Shown here: piece after piece, positions 27,468-38,729 of the stretch
Layout: each line of letters begins with the position of its first letter
How positions within the stretch are numbered: position 1 is the stretch's first letter
DNA from: Pomphorhynchus laevis
Taxonomy: Eukaryota; Acanthocephala; Palaeacanthocephala; Echinorhynchida; Pomphorhynchidae
DNA length: 64,000 nt
Assembly: GCA_012934845.2 (NCBI GenBank)
Contig: WNNJ02001493.1
Coordinates: forward strand, 1 to 64,000
Direction of reading: 5' to 3'
Position numbers and translations under genes: made by a program
Notes under the pieces: generated by a model
Seen by the model: only the letters and a program-made list of their open reading frames with translations
The model's database searches: none
What the model was told of the DNA's origin: nothing

Positions 27468-28990
27468 TATTCTCGCTGTGTTGGACCAAGCTGTGGTGAA
27501 ATGGAGCAATATTATGTAGAGGGAAACATTGCTCTTTAAACAAAATAATTGAAATCTCAAAATTAATATTGAAAAATGTGAAAAATTGTTACACAATTGT
27601 TAAATATTGTATTAATAAAATAAAACTGTTTTGAGTATATTGAGCATTTAAATATGCAAATTTAAAATCAAAATGTCATCGTTGAAATTGACAATTTATA
27701 ATTAATCATGGTGATTTTTTAACAATTCAGAATTCCTATGTAAGATATGAATAATTTTATATTTATCAGTAATATTGCACGATTTGCGATCTTCTAGTCA
27801 TTAAACATAGAGATAATTATAGATAAAAAATTAAAATTAAAATATTTATCGCTTGTAAAATTGAAATATCTTTTCTATTTTTTAATTAACTTTCTTTAAA
27901 AGGCTGATCAAATTTTATTAAGCATAATTTCAAAATATCTTTTTTGTAAGCATCCTACTAGCAATTTCAAAATATTATTACATTTTAATCAATGCTTTGC
28001 GCCATTCTATTGAGTAACTATGAACCTAAGCAAAGCAAGCAATGAGATTCGAATATTTCATAGTTCCAACTTCAGCTAGGTGGTGTGAACTTCATTACAT
28101 CATTTTTTAAATTTTTTGTTTGTTTCAGTTGACTTGTGAGCGGCCTGTCTGCTTAAGCCATATAAAAAATTAATAAATCTGTCTATAAAGAAAAAATTCA
28201 CTGCTTTTATTTTTACAACTTAACTGCTATTTAATTAATTATTAAATCTTCTAATTAATTTTTCTAAATTTGATAGAAACAATTTAACAGTTAAAATTAT
28301 TTAATAGGAATGTTTGTATGATATTTAAAAGGAATTCCACGTAACGACATACGTTAAATTGTGAATATCATCAAGCCGTTGAACATTGAATTTTCTAAAA
28401 TAATAATTTTTCCAAAAATTTAATTTACACATTTCTTCTATATTTTTATTTTATTACATAATTATAATTTTTTAAAATAACAATTTGGCAGATATTCGAT
28501 TTTTGTTTAATGCGTTTCTATACTACATCAAACTCCCATCTTGGTCATGTTCATATTTTGCAGTTTGCTAAAAAAATTTCTTATTTCATATAGAAATTAT
28601 AAAAAGTAGTGTTTACGAATTTAAAAAATACATGCTCATTCTGTAAAGCGTTGTCTATCCCAAATCGTAAACAATTAGACGATTTATGATATAGTAATAT
28701 ATAAAAATACACTAACTATAAGTAAATTATTCATTTAGTACTTAAACTTTAACTACTAAGTAACTATCAATTTGTTAGAAATTTTATTAATAAAATTTTA
28801 CTTATTTTTTATATTATATTTTATAAAAATTTTATAGCTATATTCAATGATAGAAAACTAGTGTTTGCTAGATATGTCAATAACCTCTGCTAATCGCGGT
28901 TTGAGTTATTAATTAAGTTTCTTTGTACATAAATAGTACAAAGAAAATTTGGGAATGTAAGAAGTATATTCAATTGCACAAAGATAACAG
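27468..28990. other. AT-rich intergenic DNA (duplicate of 9,647-11,160)
   Basis: Nothing recognised beyond polyadenylation-like AATAAA words near the start. Confidence 0.55.
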
Positions 28991-28999
28991 GAGGAAATA

Positions 29000-29572
29000 T
29001 TAACAAAGTTGGTTTAACAACGTAAAATATGATAAATACGTTCTATACCAACAATTTCGCGGCAAAACAAATAACATACAAGATTATTCCAGTCGACAAC
29101 TAATCCGTGTGTCGGGTCGTATAGGCAATGCACAAACCAGATTACTCCAGACACCGCAATCCTTGGTAACAGATTGGAGTTCTCTTTCAGATTGCCCAAG
29201 GCGGTCTTTAGCGAGTTTCGAGATTTTATCTCCACCGGTATCAAGATCTATCTCGTGGTCTCTTTCCAGAGGGTTCTGCCTCGAAAACTCTCCGAGAAAG
29301 GCGATCCCTAGACATCTCTGAACGTACCGTTGCCAATTAAACTGACTTTACTGATGTAAAGGAACAGCTGCTTTACCCCGAGTTAATCCCGAATAACCGA
29401 ATTCCTAACATTATCTCTAGGTCTAAGACCCATCAAACCACGAATAAACCTCATTTATATCGCCTGTATCACCGATATTATCCAGTCAGTCAACACTTAA
29501 ATCTCATGACCATACGTTAAGACAAGAAAATAGATTGTGTTGTAATAATGCTTCGCGCAAAGACTCAAAGCT
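29000..29572 (-). mobile_element. LINE 3' part, second copy (left of a PLE insertion)
   Basis: Matches 11,180-11,760. It is near identical up to about 29,318 and then clearly more diverged. A minus-strand fragment reads ISRNSLKTALGNLKENS. The LINE breaks off at 29,572 and resumes at about 31,609; the gap is filled by PLE-A. Confidence 0.75.
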
Positions 29573-30719
29573 TAATTCCATGTACCCATTAGGATTGAAT
29601 GAAGTGGTACAAGGAATTGGCAGATGTAGTATAATACATAATAAACAACTATATTATAATAATCCGGTTAAACACAAACCAAGAAGTCATGGTGATAAAA
29701 TGAATAGGAAAAATAGAGTTAAAAATATTAAAAAAGATTTGTATATAAATGAACAATTAGAAATATTAAAACAACTTTTAAGTGATAATAAGCTAAAAGA
29801 TCTTTATGTAAATATAAGAAGTTTTTCTAAAGATATCATATGTTCAATAAATCAAAAATTAATTAACGACTATGATAGGCTAAGTTGTATAATAGACAGT
29901 TATTGTAATACAAAATCTATAATCGTACAATAAATGTAAATAATAACAATAGAAAATATACATTAACCATAAACTTCATTAATAAATGTATAGATAACAT
30001 AAATATAGACGGACTTTTAAATAATTCTAAAAGTAAAGAAATAATATGGTCAGATTTAAGTAAATATATTGCTAAAATAAGGTATAAACTCCTACCACCA
30101 TTAGGACGAAAAATTTGTAATTATAATAAAGAATTAAAATCAATATGTAACGATAATATTAGAAACATAATGGAAACAGAATGCAATTGTAAAAGTCTTA
30201 GTTTTGATAAAATAAATGAACATATATGTACCTATAATCTAGAATTAATTGAAAATTGTGAATTAAGAAAGCTGCTATCGAAAGGGTATAAATATAGATT
30301 AAATAATAGCAACGACAAAAATAAAATTTACAATTCGTTATATAATGACTTAAATGCTTACTTTAGTAAGCTGATTAATAGTGAAAGCTCGAATATATCT
30401 AAGATAAACATTTAGAATGATTATATATTTGATAAAATTAAAAATAAAATGAAAATAACAAACAATTATAAAAGAAAAGATAAAATTAATAAAGATATGT
30501 ATAAAGAACTTACTAAATTAAAGGATAACTATATAATAACAACTATTGATAAAGCTAGTAATAACTTTGTCTTCATATGCAAAAAGCTTTATTATGATAT
30601 ACTAATGAAAGAGGTTAATTCTAATGATTTAAATGTAAATCCAGCATATGAACGTAGTGAGTTGAGTTTAGAATCAATTATTACAAGTCACTATTCTATA
30701 ATGGATAAAAAGGGTATAA

Positions 30720-31125
30720 AGGTTGAATTAGATAATAAAACTATACCTATATTATATTGGAATCCAAAATTACATAAAAATCCAATAAAACCTAGGTTCA
30801 TATGTAGTGCGTTTAAATGTACATTAAAACCACTTTCTGTCTATATGAATAAAATACTTAAAGTAATTAAAGCACACTTTAAAATATTGTAAAGTATTCG
30901 AAATTAATACTGGTATAAACACCATTTCAGTATTAATTATATAAAAATGGTATACAAGTTGAATCAGATAATAAAACTATACCTATATTATGTTGGAATC
31001 CAAAATTACATAAAAATCCAATAAAACCTAGGTTCATATGTAGTGCGTTTAAATGTACATTAAAACCATTTTCTGTCTATATGAATAAAATACTTAAAGT
31101 AATTAAAGCACATTTTAAGCACATT
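30720..31125 (+). repeat. Internal direct duplication within PLE-A
   Basis: About 165 bases from 30,720 (starting GGTTGAATTAGATAATAAAA) recur from about 30,956 with a few changes, so the RT segment WNPKLHKNP is encoded twice. The copies are about 235 bp apart. This shows rearrangement during or after insertion. Confidence 0.75.
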
Positions 31126-31139
31126 AAGCAGAAAATAGT

Positions 31140-31608
31140 AAAATATATAAATCAACACAATAATATAAAGAATAAATTTAAACTCTTAAGTGGCAAATTT
31201 TTATGGATGGATAATAAATAATAAACTTTGCATTAGAATAAGATACTAGATAATCAAATTTCATCAAAGGAAATGCGTCATTAGCGTGTATTTGGCCCCG
31301 CTGCTATCTTGGGTAGAGGAGTTAGGGGCCGAAACCTGATAGCATAGCAGTTCCTCCTTATGACCTCTAATCTTTATTCTGATACAACGTCTGTTATTTA
31401 TTAGTCAATTCATAAAAATGACGTTTATTTTAAATTTTATTTTTTATATTATTTTATTTTTATTTTTTAACTTGATTTAAATTTTAGAAAATCTAAAAAC
31501 AATTTTTTATTTTATTATTTAATTATTAAAATTTTGATTTAGCATTATTATGTTTTGTTTATTTTATAATTATATTAAATACGTAGACTCAGTTAGCTGA
31601 TTTAATTT
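31140..31608 (+). other. PLE-A 3' tail with a conserved foldable segment
   Basis: The segment 31,300-31,360 can pair GGCCCC with GGGGCC, GCTGCTAT with ATAGCATAGC (interrupted), and GAGGA with TCCTC. GCCGAAACCTGATAGC is kept in the copy at 48,330-48,390, where the arms have changed but a CCCAAC/GTTGGG hairpin is available. No complete hammerhead core was found. A structured 3' RNA signal for reverse transcription is a reasonable inference. Confidence 0.5.
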
Positions 31609-31915
31609 GCTTCAACCCGGGAAAACTCTATAAAGTACGCATTGCTGCGTTAGCTCCACAAATCCTCTTTTCAATCTCCCTGATGTACTGCCGTCTATCT
31701 ACGAACAATACCCCAATATATTTAAAATCTTCAATATCAGGAAGAACATTTTTCTCAATCCAGATTGACGTTGGCACCTAAATCTGAGACGAACACATGG
31801 AGACAGTCTTGGAAGTACTAATAAACATCTCTGCAGATGTCATTCCATCGTAAAACGATCTAGTAAGTATTGTATGTCCTCATGACAAGAAGTCAACAAG
31901 ACAACATCATATGTT
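31609..31915 (-). mobile_element. LINE remnant, second copy (right of the PLE insertion)
   Basis: Matches 11,765-12,055, including AGATTGACGTTGGCACC and GGAGACAGTCTTGGAAGTAC, with moderate divergence. It continues the LINE interrupted at 29,572. Similarity ends near 31,915. Confidence 0.75.
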
Positions 31916-33136
31916 GGTGGTTAGATCGTGTTGCAACCGTTTCGTGATGATAATCATACACAAGTTTAGAAACACATTTTTAAGATTGAATCATAGAACA
32001 TCATAACATCATTACAGTTCACATATTAAAATGACCTGTCCAGGAAATCTATTATCTTTATGTAATCACAAATTTGCTGCAATATCTTTTTTTTGTCAAA
32101 TTTTGGAAGCAATAAGTACTGAAAACATATTTTATTAAAACGATTTTTTAAAGCATGAAATCCTTTCGTGACATATTATCTCTGATCTCTAATACTTAAG
32201 ACTTTTATCACTTATTAGACTTTTATACATCGATTTATATAATCAGTGTCATATAAATTGTCATATGTACAATATATTGTATTTTAAATATAATATACAT
32301 TTTATAATGATAACACATTATTAATATTTTTTTATGATAATAATTTATTTGATGAATTTACAAAAAAGTGTTTTCCGCAAATGGGCCCACTAGACGATTG
32401 AGCGGTCATTTGTTATTATCTGTTTTTCAAATAATATCATTTCGGTTAAATATAATCAATAAATGTAATTACACATTATTAATTACTAATAATAATGCAT
32501 TAATTAAATATATTATTATTTATTTTTATCTACAAATATTCGATAACAACCAATTAAAGTGTCAAGTCATTTTTAACTATTAATAATAAGTTGAAACCTA
32601 ATGGAAGAGTTTGCATATCAGTGTTTCTAGTTAGATTGCCATCTGTTTCATGGAAATTTACGAAGGATTTAAAATGCTGAAAAGTGAATATGGTAAAAAT
32701 CATAAAAAATTTATATGTATATTATATAAAAATAATACTATAATAAATATAACAAATATAATTTGTTTATAAAGTAAATATACTAAATCTTTTTTATATA
32801 ATGATTTATGCATATATATTATATTTCTATTTATATTTCATATTTATATCTATGACGATCTGTTTTTTCAAATAATATCTTACCGGTTAAATATAATCAA
32901 TAATTGTAATTACAATACCATTGGTGCACTATATATAATAAATTGACCCAAGCAGTCACGTCTCCCATGAGTCACGAGACTGCCAGATACACGGCTATAA
33001 TAAATTCAGAATTTATAGGTGGCTATGCGAACTTTAATGTCTGATGATCTTTTGAAACAGTCTCTACTGCTGATAAATATGCTAGACAATGAATTCAATA
33101 AGGCAGTTCGGACTTTGTTATCCAATACTTATTTAG
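31916..33136. other. AT-rich DNA without a recognised gene
   Basis: Nothing convincing in six frames. A short hairpin with GCAGTC/GACTGC arms lies near 32,954-32,985. Confidence 0.5.
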
Positions 33137-33219
33137 ATATGTATATCCAGGTCATTTAGCAGGAAGACACTTAGTCAAGATGGGATTTACATACTACGGA
33201 CTCGATGTTTGTTTTGTTG
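33137..33219 (+). CDS. Possible BIR-like exon fragment
   Basis: Between a TTTAG acceptor and a strong G|GTAAGT donor, one frame reads YVYPGHLAGRHLVKMGFTYY followed by GLDVCFV. The spacing of YP, LA, the GF-Y pattern, G-D and CF resembles the first half of a baculovirus IAP repeat (BIR), a zinc-binding fold of apoptosis inhibitors. The second half, with the remaining Cys, His and Cys ligands, was not found downstream within 1 kb. It may be one exon of a gene whose others are elsewhere, or a relic. The motif match is suggestive only. Confidence 0.3.
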
Positions 33220-34171
33220 GTAAGTACGTAACAAAATATCTAGCATATACCTAAATATCTCAAGATATAATTTAGATATTTGGGCGATGTGTATTATATT
33301 TAGAAATACGGACGTATACATCACCAGGAGATAATAAATGACTGATCAACATTTAATTATTTATAATAGAAACAATCAAGTGGCAGAGCGATAGGGGTTC
33401 AGAGCAAAATAGGCACTCTGTATAGATCCCATTCATATAAAAGCGATTAAAAATCTGGTACATTCCTATACAGACACCGGGATGATTACAATATTTATTT
33501 GTCTAATACCGCACGTACTTTGGCCTTCTAAAAACGATTAATTCAATGAACCCCCACACAATGTATCTTAGAATTGATACATATTTCTTGATTCAAAGAA
33601 TTGCCATAAACAGCATAATAAGCAATATGCATTTAGCCATTATGTTAAATGTGAAATTAAATGTCAAGATAATTAACTAAAAAAGGAATAGAAAAATACA
33701 TATTTTATAAAATATGCAAAGCTAATCAATTTTAAGAAAATAATAATTTTAACAAAATAATATCCTTTATACTGGGAATAATTAAAGAGATAAGCTAATA
33801 TATATAATTAGATAAAAGAAAAGTTATTAAAGATATCAGATGTAAGAGTTCAGATTTCCGGTTTCTTCAAATGAAAAAAATTGAAAAGTCAACTTTTCAA
33901 TTGTTTATTATAATAATGAATCATCAGAATATTTTTCCAAGTATTTCAAAAGTTTTATATTTACACGTAACTTACTTATTTTTTACGTACCATATATATT
34001 GCTTCTGCTTAATTAGATTTTAAAAATATTTTCAATTTATAGCTAAATTGTATTTAAAATTTATTTAAATTTTTTTATTTTATTTTTTAAAAATTGATTT
34101 TAATCAAATTATAATCAAATTAAACTTGATTAAATAAAATTGATTAACATAAACATTAAAGTTATTAAATT
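33220..34171. other. AT-rich DNA without a recognised gene
   Basis: No exon partner for the BIR-like fragment and no known repeat were recognised. Confidence 0.5.
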
Positions 34172-34445
34172 AGTAGAAAGAGTAAAATTATTGTTCATTA
34201 AAAGTCAAATTTTCGATAGCTAACTGCTATCATCCTCAGGACAAAATTATTTTGTTCAGAGGATGAAACATTCTGGATTTTGATTTTTAAAAAGTAATTT
34301 ATTAATAATAAATTAATTTATAAGCAAACTTTTTAATTTTGCACATTTGAAGGACAAAATTATTTTGTCACGAGAATGATAGCAGTTAGCTATTGAAAAT
34401 TGGACTTCTAATAAAAATAATAATTTCACTCTCTACGCTAATTAA
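34172..34445. mobile_element. Foldback (MITE-like) element
   Basis: Imperfect inverted arms of about 90 bases: the left starts near TTAGTAGAAAGAGTAAAATT and the right ends TTTCACTCTCTACGCTAA. Both contain GATAGC/TAACTGCTATCAT and GACAAAATTATTTTGT. The centre is about 80 bases and carries no coding sequence. This is the structure of a non-autonomous DNA element; no target-site duplication could be fixed in this AT-rich context. Confidence 0.65.
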
Positions 34446-34747
34446 ATATAATTAAAAAAATGATTGAACAGTCAATCAGTATTAGAGTTATTATAACGTT
34501 TTTTAATAACTGCAATAAATTTGTTTTCCTTGAGGAAGGCTTTAAATTTTTGATCTTTATTACTTAAGTATTGATTTTTGCTATAAACAAGATAACTCAT
34601 AAAATAAGGACAAAAGTATCTTTCCGTTAAATCATTATTTTTAATTAAAATGAAAAAAAAACTATTTTTCAAACAATAATCTTAATATAATTAACGATAA
34701 TATAATGCATGATATTGCATCTGAATACAGTAATTCGTATATTTTGT

Positions 34748-35515
34748 TCAAATCAGATGTTCGTCAAGGTTGTGAAGATGAACGATTTCGCTTTCAGCAG
34801 CGACCGCGTCACTTTCAGCTGCAAAGTCCTCACGTCCAGCTGCGGCCTCACCGCCTTCAGCTGCCGCCTTATCTCCTTCAACTGCGGCTTTATCAACTTC
34901 AGCTGCAATATTATCACCTTCAGCTGCGAGCTTATCCAATTCAGCAGCGGCCTTTTCACCCTCAGATGCAACATTATCACCTAAAGCAACACTGTGATCA
35001 GCTTCCTCGCCTCCAATAGTTTTCTTCACATCGTGATATTCTCCTGTTTCACGGTTTTTGTAGGCAGCAGTGAACACAATCGGGATAAGATTTTCACCTT
35101 CAGTTTTTTGTACTTCAAATATATGGAAGTATGTAAAGTTTGTTGATGGTACCATTATTGTGCTAACATTATATGTGGCATTTGGTGATACAACAGCAAA
35201 ACTAACGATGCTGGCATTTACCTGAGTTACATTTACATTTTCAATTGTGTAGTTGTTTCCGGTAATTTGGATAAAATTAAGATCTTCTAGTGCTTGCTTG
35301 GCTTGATCCTCATCGCTTTTTTTATCATCTACTCCTTCCTCAGCTCTATCATCTACTTCATTTTGTAAATTATGAATGTCATCAACTCCTTCTTTTACTT
35401 CATCTAGCATTTCGCCGAGATCCCTAACTTCTTCGTCAATCTGGCGTTTGTACAATGCATGCTGTACTGTGTAAGTGAACAATAAGCAGAACAGAGTCAA
35501 TAATTTGAGTTGCAT
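34748..35515 (-). CDS. Secreted glycoprotein with Ala/Glu-rich heptad repeats
   Basis: An uninterrupted 255-codon frame starts with a signal peptide (MQLKLLTLFCLLFTYTVQHA). It has an acidic, coil-like region at residues 25-80 and a probable folded region at 81-168 with six N-glycosylation sequons (N88, N95, N100, N112, N116, N126). Nine seven-residue repeats follow at residues 180-242, of pattern [D/E]-x-x-A-A-E-x (DKLAAEG, DKAAAEG and so on). There are no cysteines after the signal peptide. A TTTCAG acceptor lies 12 bases before the ATG (exon start at 35,526), so a 5'-UTR intron is likely. AATAAA follows about 190 bases after the stop. The coding region is far richer in G+C than its surroundings. 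The family is not recognised; the heptads suggest an amphipathic helix. A secreted, glycosylated surface or gland protein is inference. Confidence 0.8.
   Translation of the reverse strand: MQLKLLTLFCLLFTYTVQHALYKRQIDEEVRDLGEMLDEVKEGVDDIHNLQNEVDDRAEEGVDDKKSDEDQAKQALEDLNFIQITGNNYTIENVNVTQVNASIVSFAVVSPNATYNVSTIMVPSTNFTYFHIFEVQKTEGENLIPIVFTAAYKNRETGEYHDVKKTIGGEEADHSVALGDNVASEGEKAAAELDKLAAEGDNIAAEVDKAAVEGDKAAAEGGEAAAGREDFAAESDAVAAESEIVHLHNLDEHLI
34790..34978 (-). repeat. 21-bp coding minisatellite (nine heptads)
   Basis: Nine imperfect 21-base units encode residues 180-242 of the secreted glycoprotein. On the plus strand they show as recurring TTCAGCTGC / TTCAACTGC words. The open plus-strand frames here are by-products of this repeat. 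Confidence 0.8.
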
Positions 35516-35599
35516 TTTATTAAAACCTGAAAGAACAAAGTAATTGTAAATAATAAAATCATATAAAATTGTATGATTAAATACTCATTACTCAAATAC

Positions 35600-38460
35600 T
35601 CATTACTTATCAATATTACTATAATCTACGAATGCAATAACGCACGATCGTTCTACACTTCATGGAATTTAGGAGTTGCTATCAATTATTGTCTTGATTT
35701 TAATAATAATTTTATATGCATGATATTTACAGCACATTTATTGGATTGAATGTTTAAATTATGTCACAATTCTTCAAATTGTTATTCAAATTTGAATTGG
35801 CCAGTCCGAAACAATTTTATTTTCTAGAATTCTAATCAAATCCTTACAAGCGAAATATATAAAGAATAACAACTTGTCTGAAATTTGTGATAAATTTACA
35901 CGATAACAATCCAGTATATGAATCTATAAATGAGTACTTTTAAAGTTACTGAAAATGCCACGGCTGTCAAGTCGTTTTGGTTATAAATCAATGAACATGT
36001 ACTTTCTAAAAAAATAACAAATTTTTGTTTTTTTTTAACATTGAAATGTTTAAAAAACATGCAATAATTTGCTACTCAAATACTCTACTTTTTGTCGTTC
36101 ATCAGAATAATTTAAATGATTAATTGAAATAATAAAAAATAACTTTAATTGATTTTAAGTGGACATTTTTTAATAAAATATTGCATGCTATCTTTGCGAT
36201 TCTATTCAATATTCATTGCAAAACAATAATATTTTAGACATTTCATCAAATTCCTAACTTCCATGTTTAGATGATTTTATTTCAAAACATTTGATCGTAT
36301 ATTCACTGTATTTTTTTTATATTGTATATTTACAATATAAATTCTTTTTTAGTCAATTTAATCAAGTCCTTTTCATATAAAAAAACAAAGTTATGCTAAT
36401 TTCACAATAAAAAATTGTATAAAAACTTGTTGAAGTTTAAAATTTTATTAATATAGCCAAACTCTAAATAATAAAATATAAAATACAATAGAATAAATAA
36501 TAAAAATATGAAGAATAAAGTACTAAATCCAATCGCTAGGCTTACACGTTTCATATTAATTTTGCCTTCATATCGAGATAATACTCTAAATAATAAAATA
36601 TAATCAATTAATGCCTAATTTATAATTTTAAATCGGCTCATTTAACTTGATTAGTTAAATTATTTTAATTTGTAGTTAAACAGACATTTATGTCCTTCAC
36701 TTTTAATCTTTAAGAAATCGCTATGAAATAGGCAGTTCCGTTGTACAATCCTTGCTAAATGCTTTCTAAAGTTTAAATATCGAAATTTTCATTAATTTTT
36801 GAAATTTTTTATCAATAACATAAATCATTAATCGTTTATATTCTTATTTTTATTTGGTGGCAATTGTGTTAAATTTTATTCTTACCCACACCCTGAGGTA
36901 GACGAAATTTTTTGTATATTTTAATGAATCTAAACTTCTCGAAAATGTTTGTTTCTATAAATATTTGCATGAAAATTAAATTGTTGTAAATAATTTTAAT
37001 TTCATTTAGAAATAAATCTACAAGATAAATTTGGCACTTTTGATTTCTACTATGAAATTTATATAATTAAGCAAATGGCATTACTGATATTTGAATTTGA
37101 AAAAAATCTGCGTAAGATTATTTTATTTGAATGTTTGCTTAAAATAATGCAAGAAATAAAAAAAAAACTTACGACAACTTTCTTAACGAGCGAGAATATA
37201 AATTTCAGTTGAAGAATTTTATAAATTTATACTCTTGACAACACAAACAGTGAGATTTATACGCGGTTGTTAATTGTAATTGCATAATATAGAACATTGA
37301 ATGGCCTTGATGTTCTTTTCATTAATTTCACAGTTTACATAAAATTTCAGCTATTAGATGTTTCACACATTGTAAAAACAGATCTTATCTTCAATCTTAT
37401 AATTTAGCCTTAGGTTAGCTAGTAAAAATGGGTCAACTTTCAATTATGTTTTCTTTCATTAGGCGCGACTTGGAGAACAACTTTTACCAAATTACAAGCT
37501 AAGATTTTTTGTTTTAAAATCATCCGTTAACGAATTGATGCTGGCTTTTAACTACTAGAGTGGCAAATAGCGCCTTTTTAAATGAGGGATTGATTAATTT
37601 GATTTGTAATTAATACATATTGTTTAGAGCGTTTAAACATCGAGAGAAATAATAAAATATGAAATTATTGAGGTCTTTTAGTGCCTCATCTACTAACCTA
37701 TCTCATTCTACTCGACGACCTAACTTATTCAACTATCTTATTCTACTGTTATGCTTGTTTAAAACATTAAACAATTGAAAATTGACTACTCTTGATTCGT
37801 TTAATTTTTTAAAAACAATGGAGTCTACTTACACAATATTATTTTTAAATAATTATAAAAAGCTCCTTTTAAGACAGCTGTTACATATCAGCTGTCTTAG
37901 AGATACCAGTTTATTGCTGCTGATAACGAAAAGTCAGTTTTCAAATTATCTTGTAATAATTACAGAGCTGGGTAATTAAGTTATTCCTTAGGATATCAAG
38001 CATATAATATAATAAAATACGATATAACACGTGTAGACATTATCATTAACCTAACTAACATGATTATATGTGATTGCTTACCCTTTTAAGTTAAGTAATT
38101 CTTAGATGAAAATTTTAAGATTATATGTATTTTTTAGTTTATTTTATAGTTTCTTATTTGTAATTTTGTAAACAACACGGAAAATAAAGAAAGCCAAATT
38201 TATTAAAGTAATTTAATATCAAATGAATGTAAGAATTAAGAATTTATTGATTTTGCATTCTGATAATAAATGCGATTTCATTCAAAATGCTTAAATTAAA
38301 AACATTTGCTTTTTAATTATTATATTATATTTTTATTGAAATACAATATATAATTAAATTTTAATTTTAGCCAGTTAATTTTATTAATGAATGAACTCAT
38401 TTATAAGTTCATTTATGAGTGCGTGTATGCATTCACAATCTATAATTAAGGAAATGGTGA
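35600..38460. other. AT-rich DNA without a recognised gene
   Basis: Upstream flank of the secreted glycoprotein gene and further spacer. Short ORFs such as 37,782-37,979 look random. A small palindrome with AGACAGCTG/CAGCTGTCT arms lies near 37,870-37,899. Confidence 0.5.
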
Positions 38461-38470
38461 AATAATAAAA

Positions 38471-38546
38471 ATGCTATTAAAATTGTATAAATATTTTTCA
38501 AATGTTGTAACTCTTGCTAACAAGATGGAATCTTCAGGTCGTGCAG
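38471..38546 (+). CDS. Possible first exon of an unidentified gene
   Basis: ATG at 38,471 opens a 25-codon stretch (starting MLLKLYKYFSNVV, ending MESSGRA) that runs into a strong CAG|GTAAGG donor at 38,546. The next 200 bases become intron-like and then a PLE-A fragment begins. No second exon was found, so it may be an isolated exon or chance. Confidence 0.25.
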
Positions 38547-38729
38547 GTAAGGGACATGTTGCGTTTATATATTGCTTTCTAAATGAAGGTTTTCTTGATA
38601 ATGATTTCTATTATTCAGTTATCAAAATTTATATTACATTTTAAAGGTTGCACATTTCATCTAAGTGTTTAATTAATCTTACAAATAAAATCGATCTTTT
38701 TTAATTTTTCAAAATTGTAAAATAGAATG

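Larger units (their letters stand above)
17824..29318. repeat. Segmental duplication, copy B
   Basis: Matches 1-11,497 in the same orientation. Coding exons appear identical to copy A; differences lie in introns and spacers, for example a poly-T length change near 18,860, an 8-base deletion in the two-exon gene's intron and a replaced patch near 24,207-24,252. The right end is a LINE 3' tail whose continuation (29,319 onward) is a different LINE copy from that following copy A. Confidence 0.93.
29573..31608 (+). mobile_element. PLE-A: 5'-truncated Penelope-like element inserted in a LINE
   Basis: Coding remnants run from 29,573 to about 31,140 and the 3' tail to 31,608. The first words, MYPLGLNE, resemble the end of the GIY-YIG nuclease that precedes the reverse transcriptase in N-terminal-nuclease PLEs (Chlamys/Naiad-like); the nuclease itself is missing. 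Then follow a Cys motif (ETECNCKSLSF, near 30,172) with ELRKLLSKGYKYR, and RT motifs TIDKASNNFVFICKK and ILYWNPKLHKNPIKPRF within 30,449-30,892. The catalytic YxDD part is absent. It is fragmentary and not functional. The family assignment rests on remembered cnidarian and mollusc PLE proteins. It splits the LINE at 29,572/31,609, so it is younger than that LINE. Confidence 0.75.

Noticed and set aside
31300-31400. Hammerhead ribozyme in PLE-A tails (GAAAC and CTGATGAC both present)
   Set aside because: The motifs are in the wrong order for type I or III, and for the open-stem-II type the needed stem II pairing (GGCC side against the bases after CTGATGA) is absent.
34705-35019. Plus-strand ORFs of 104 and 91 residues rich in Gln/Leu or Ser/Cys
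   Set aside because: They are complementary-strand by-products of the 21-bp repeat in the secreted glycoprotein gene, which has the signal peptide and sequons.
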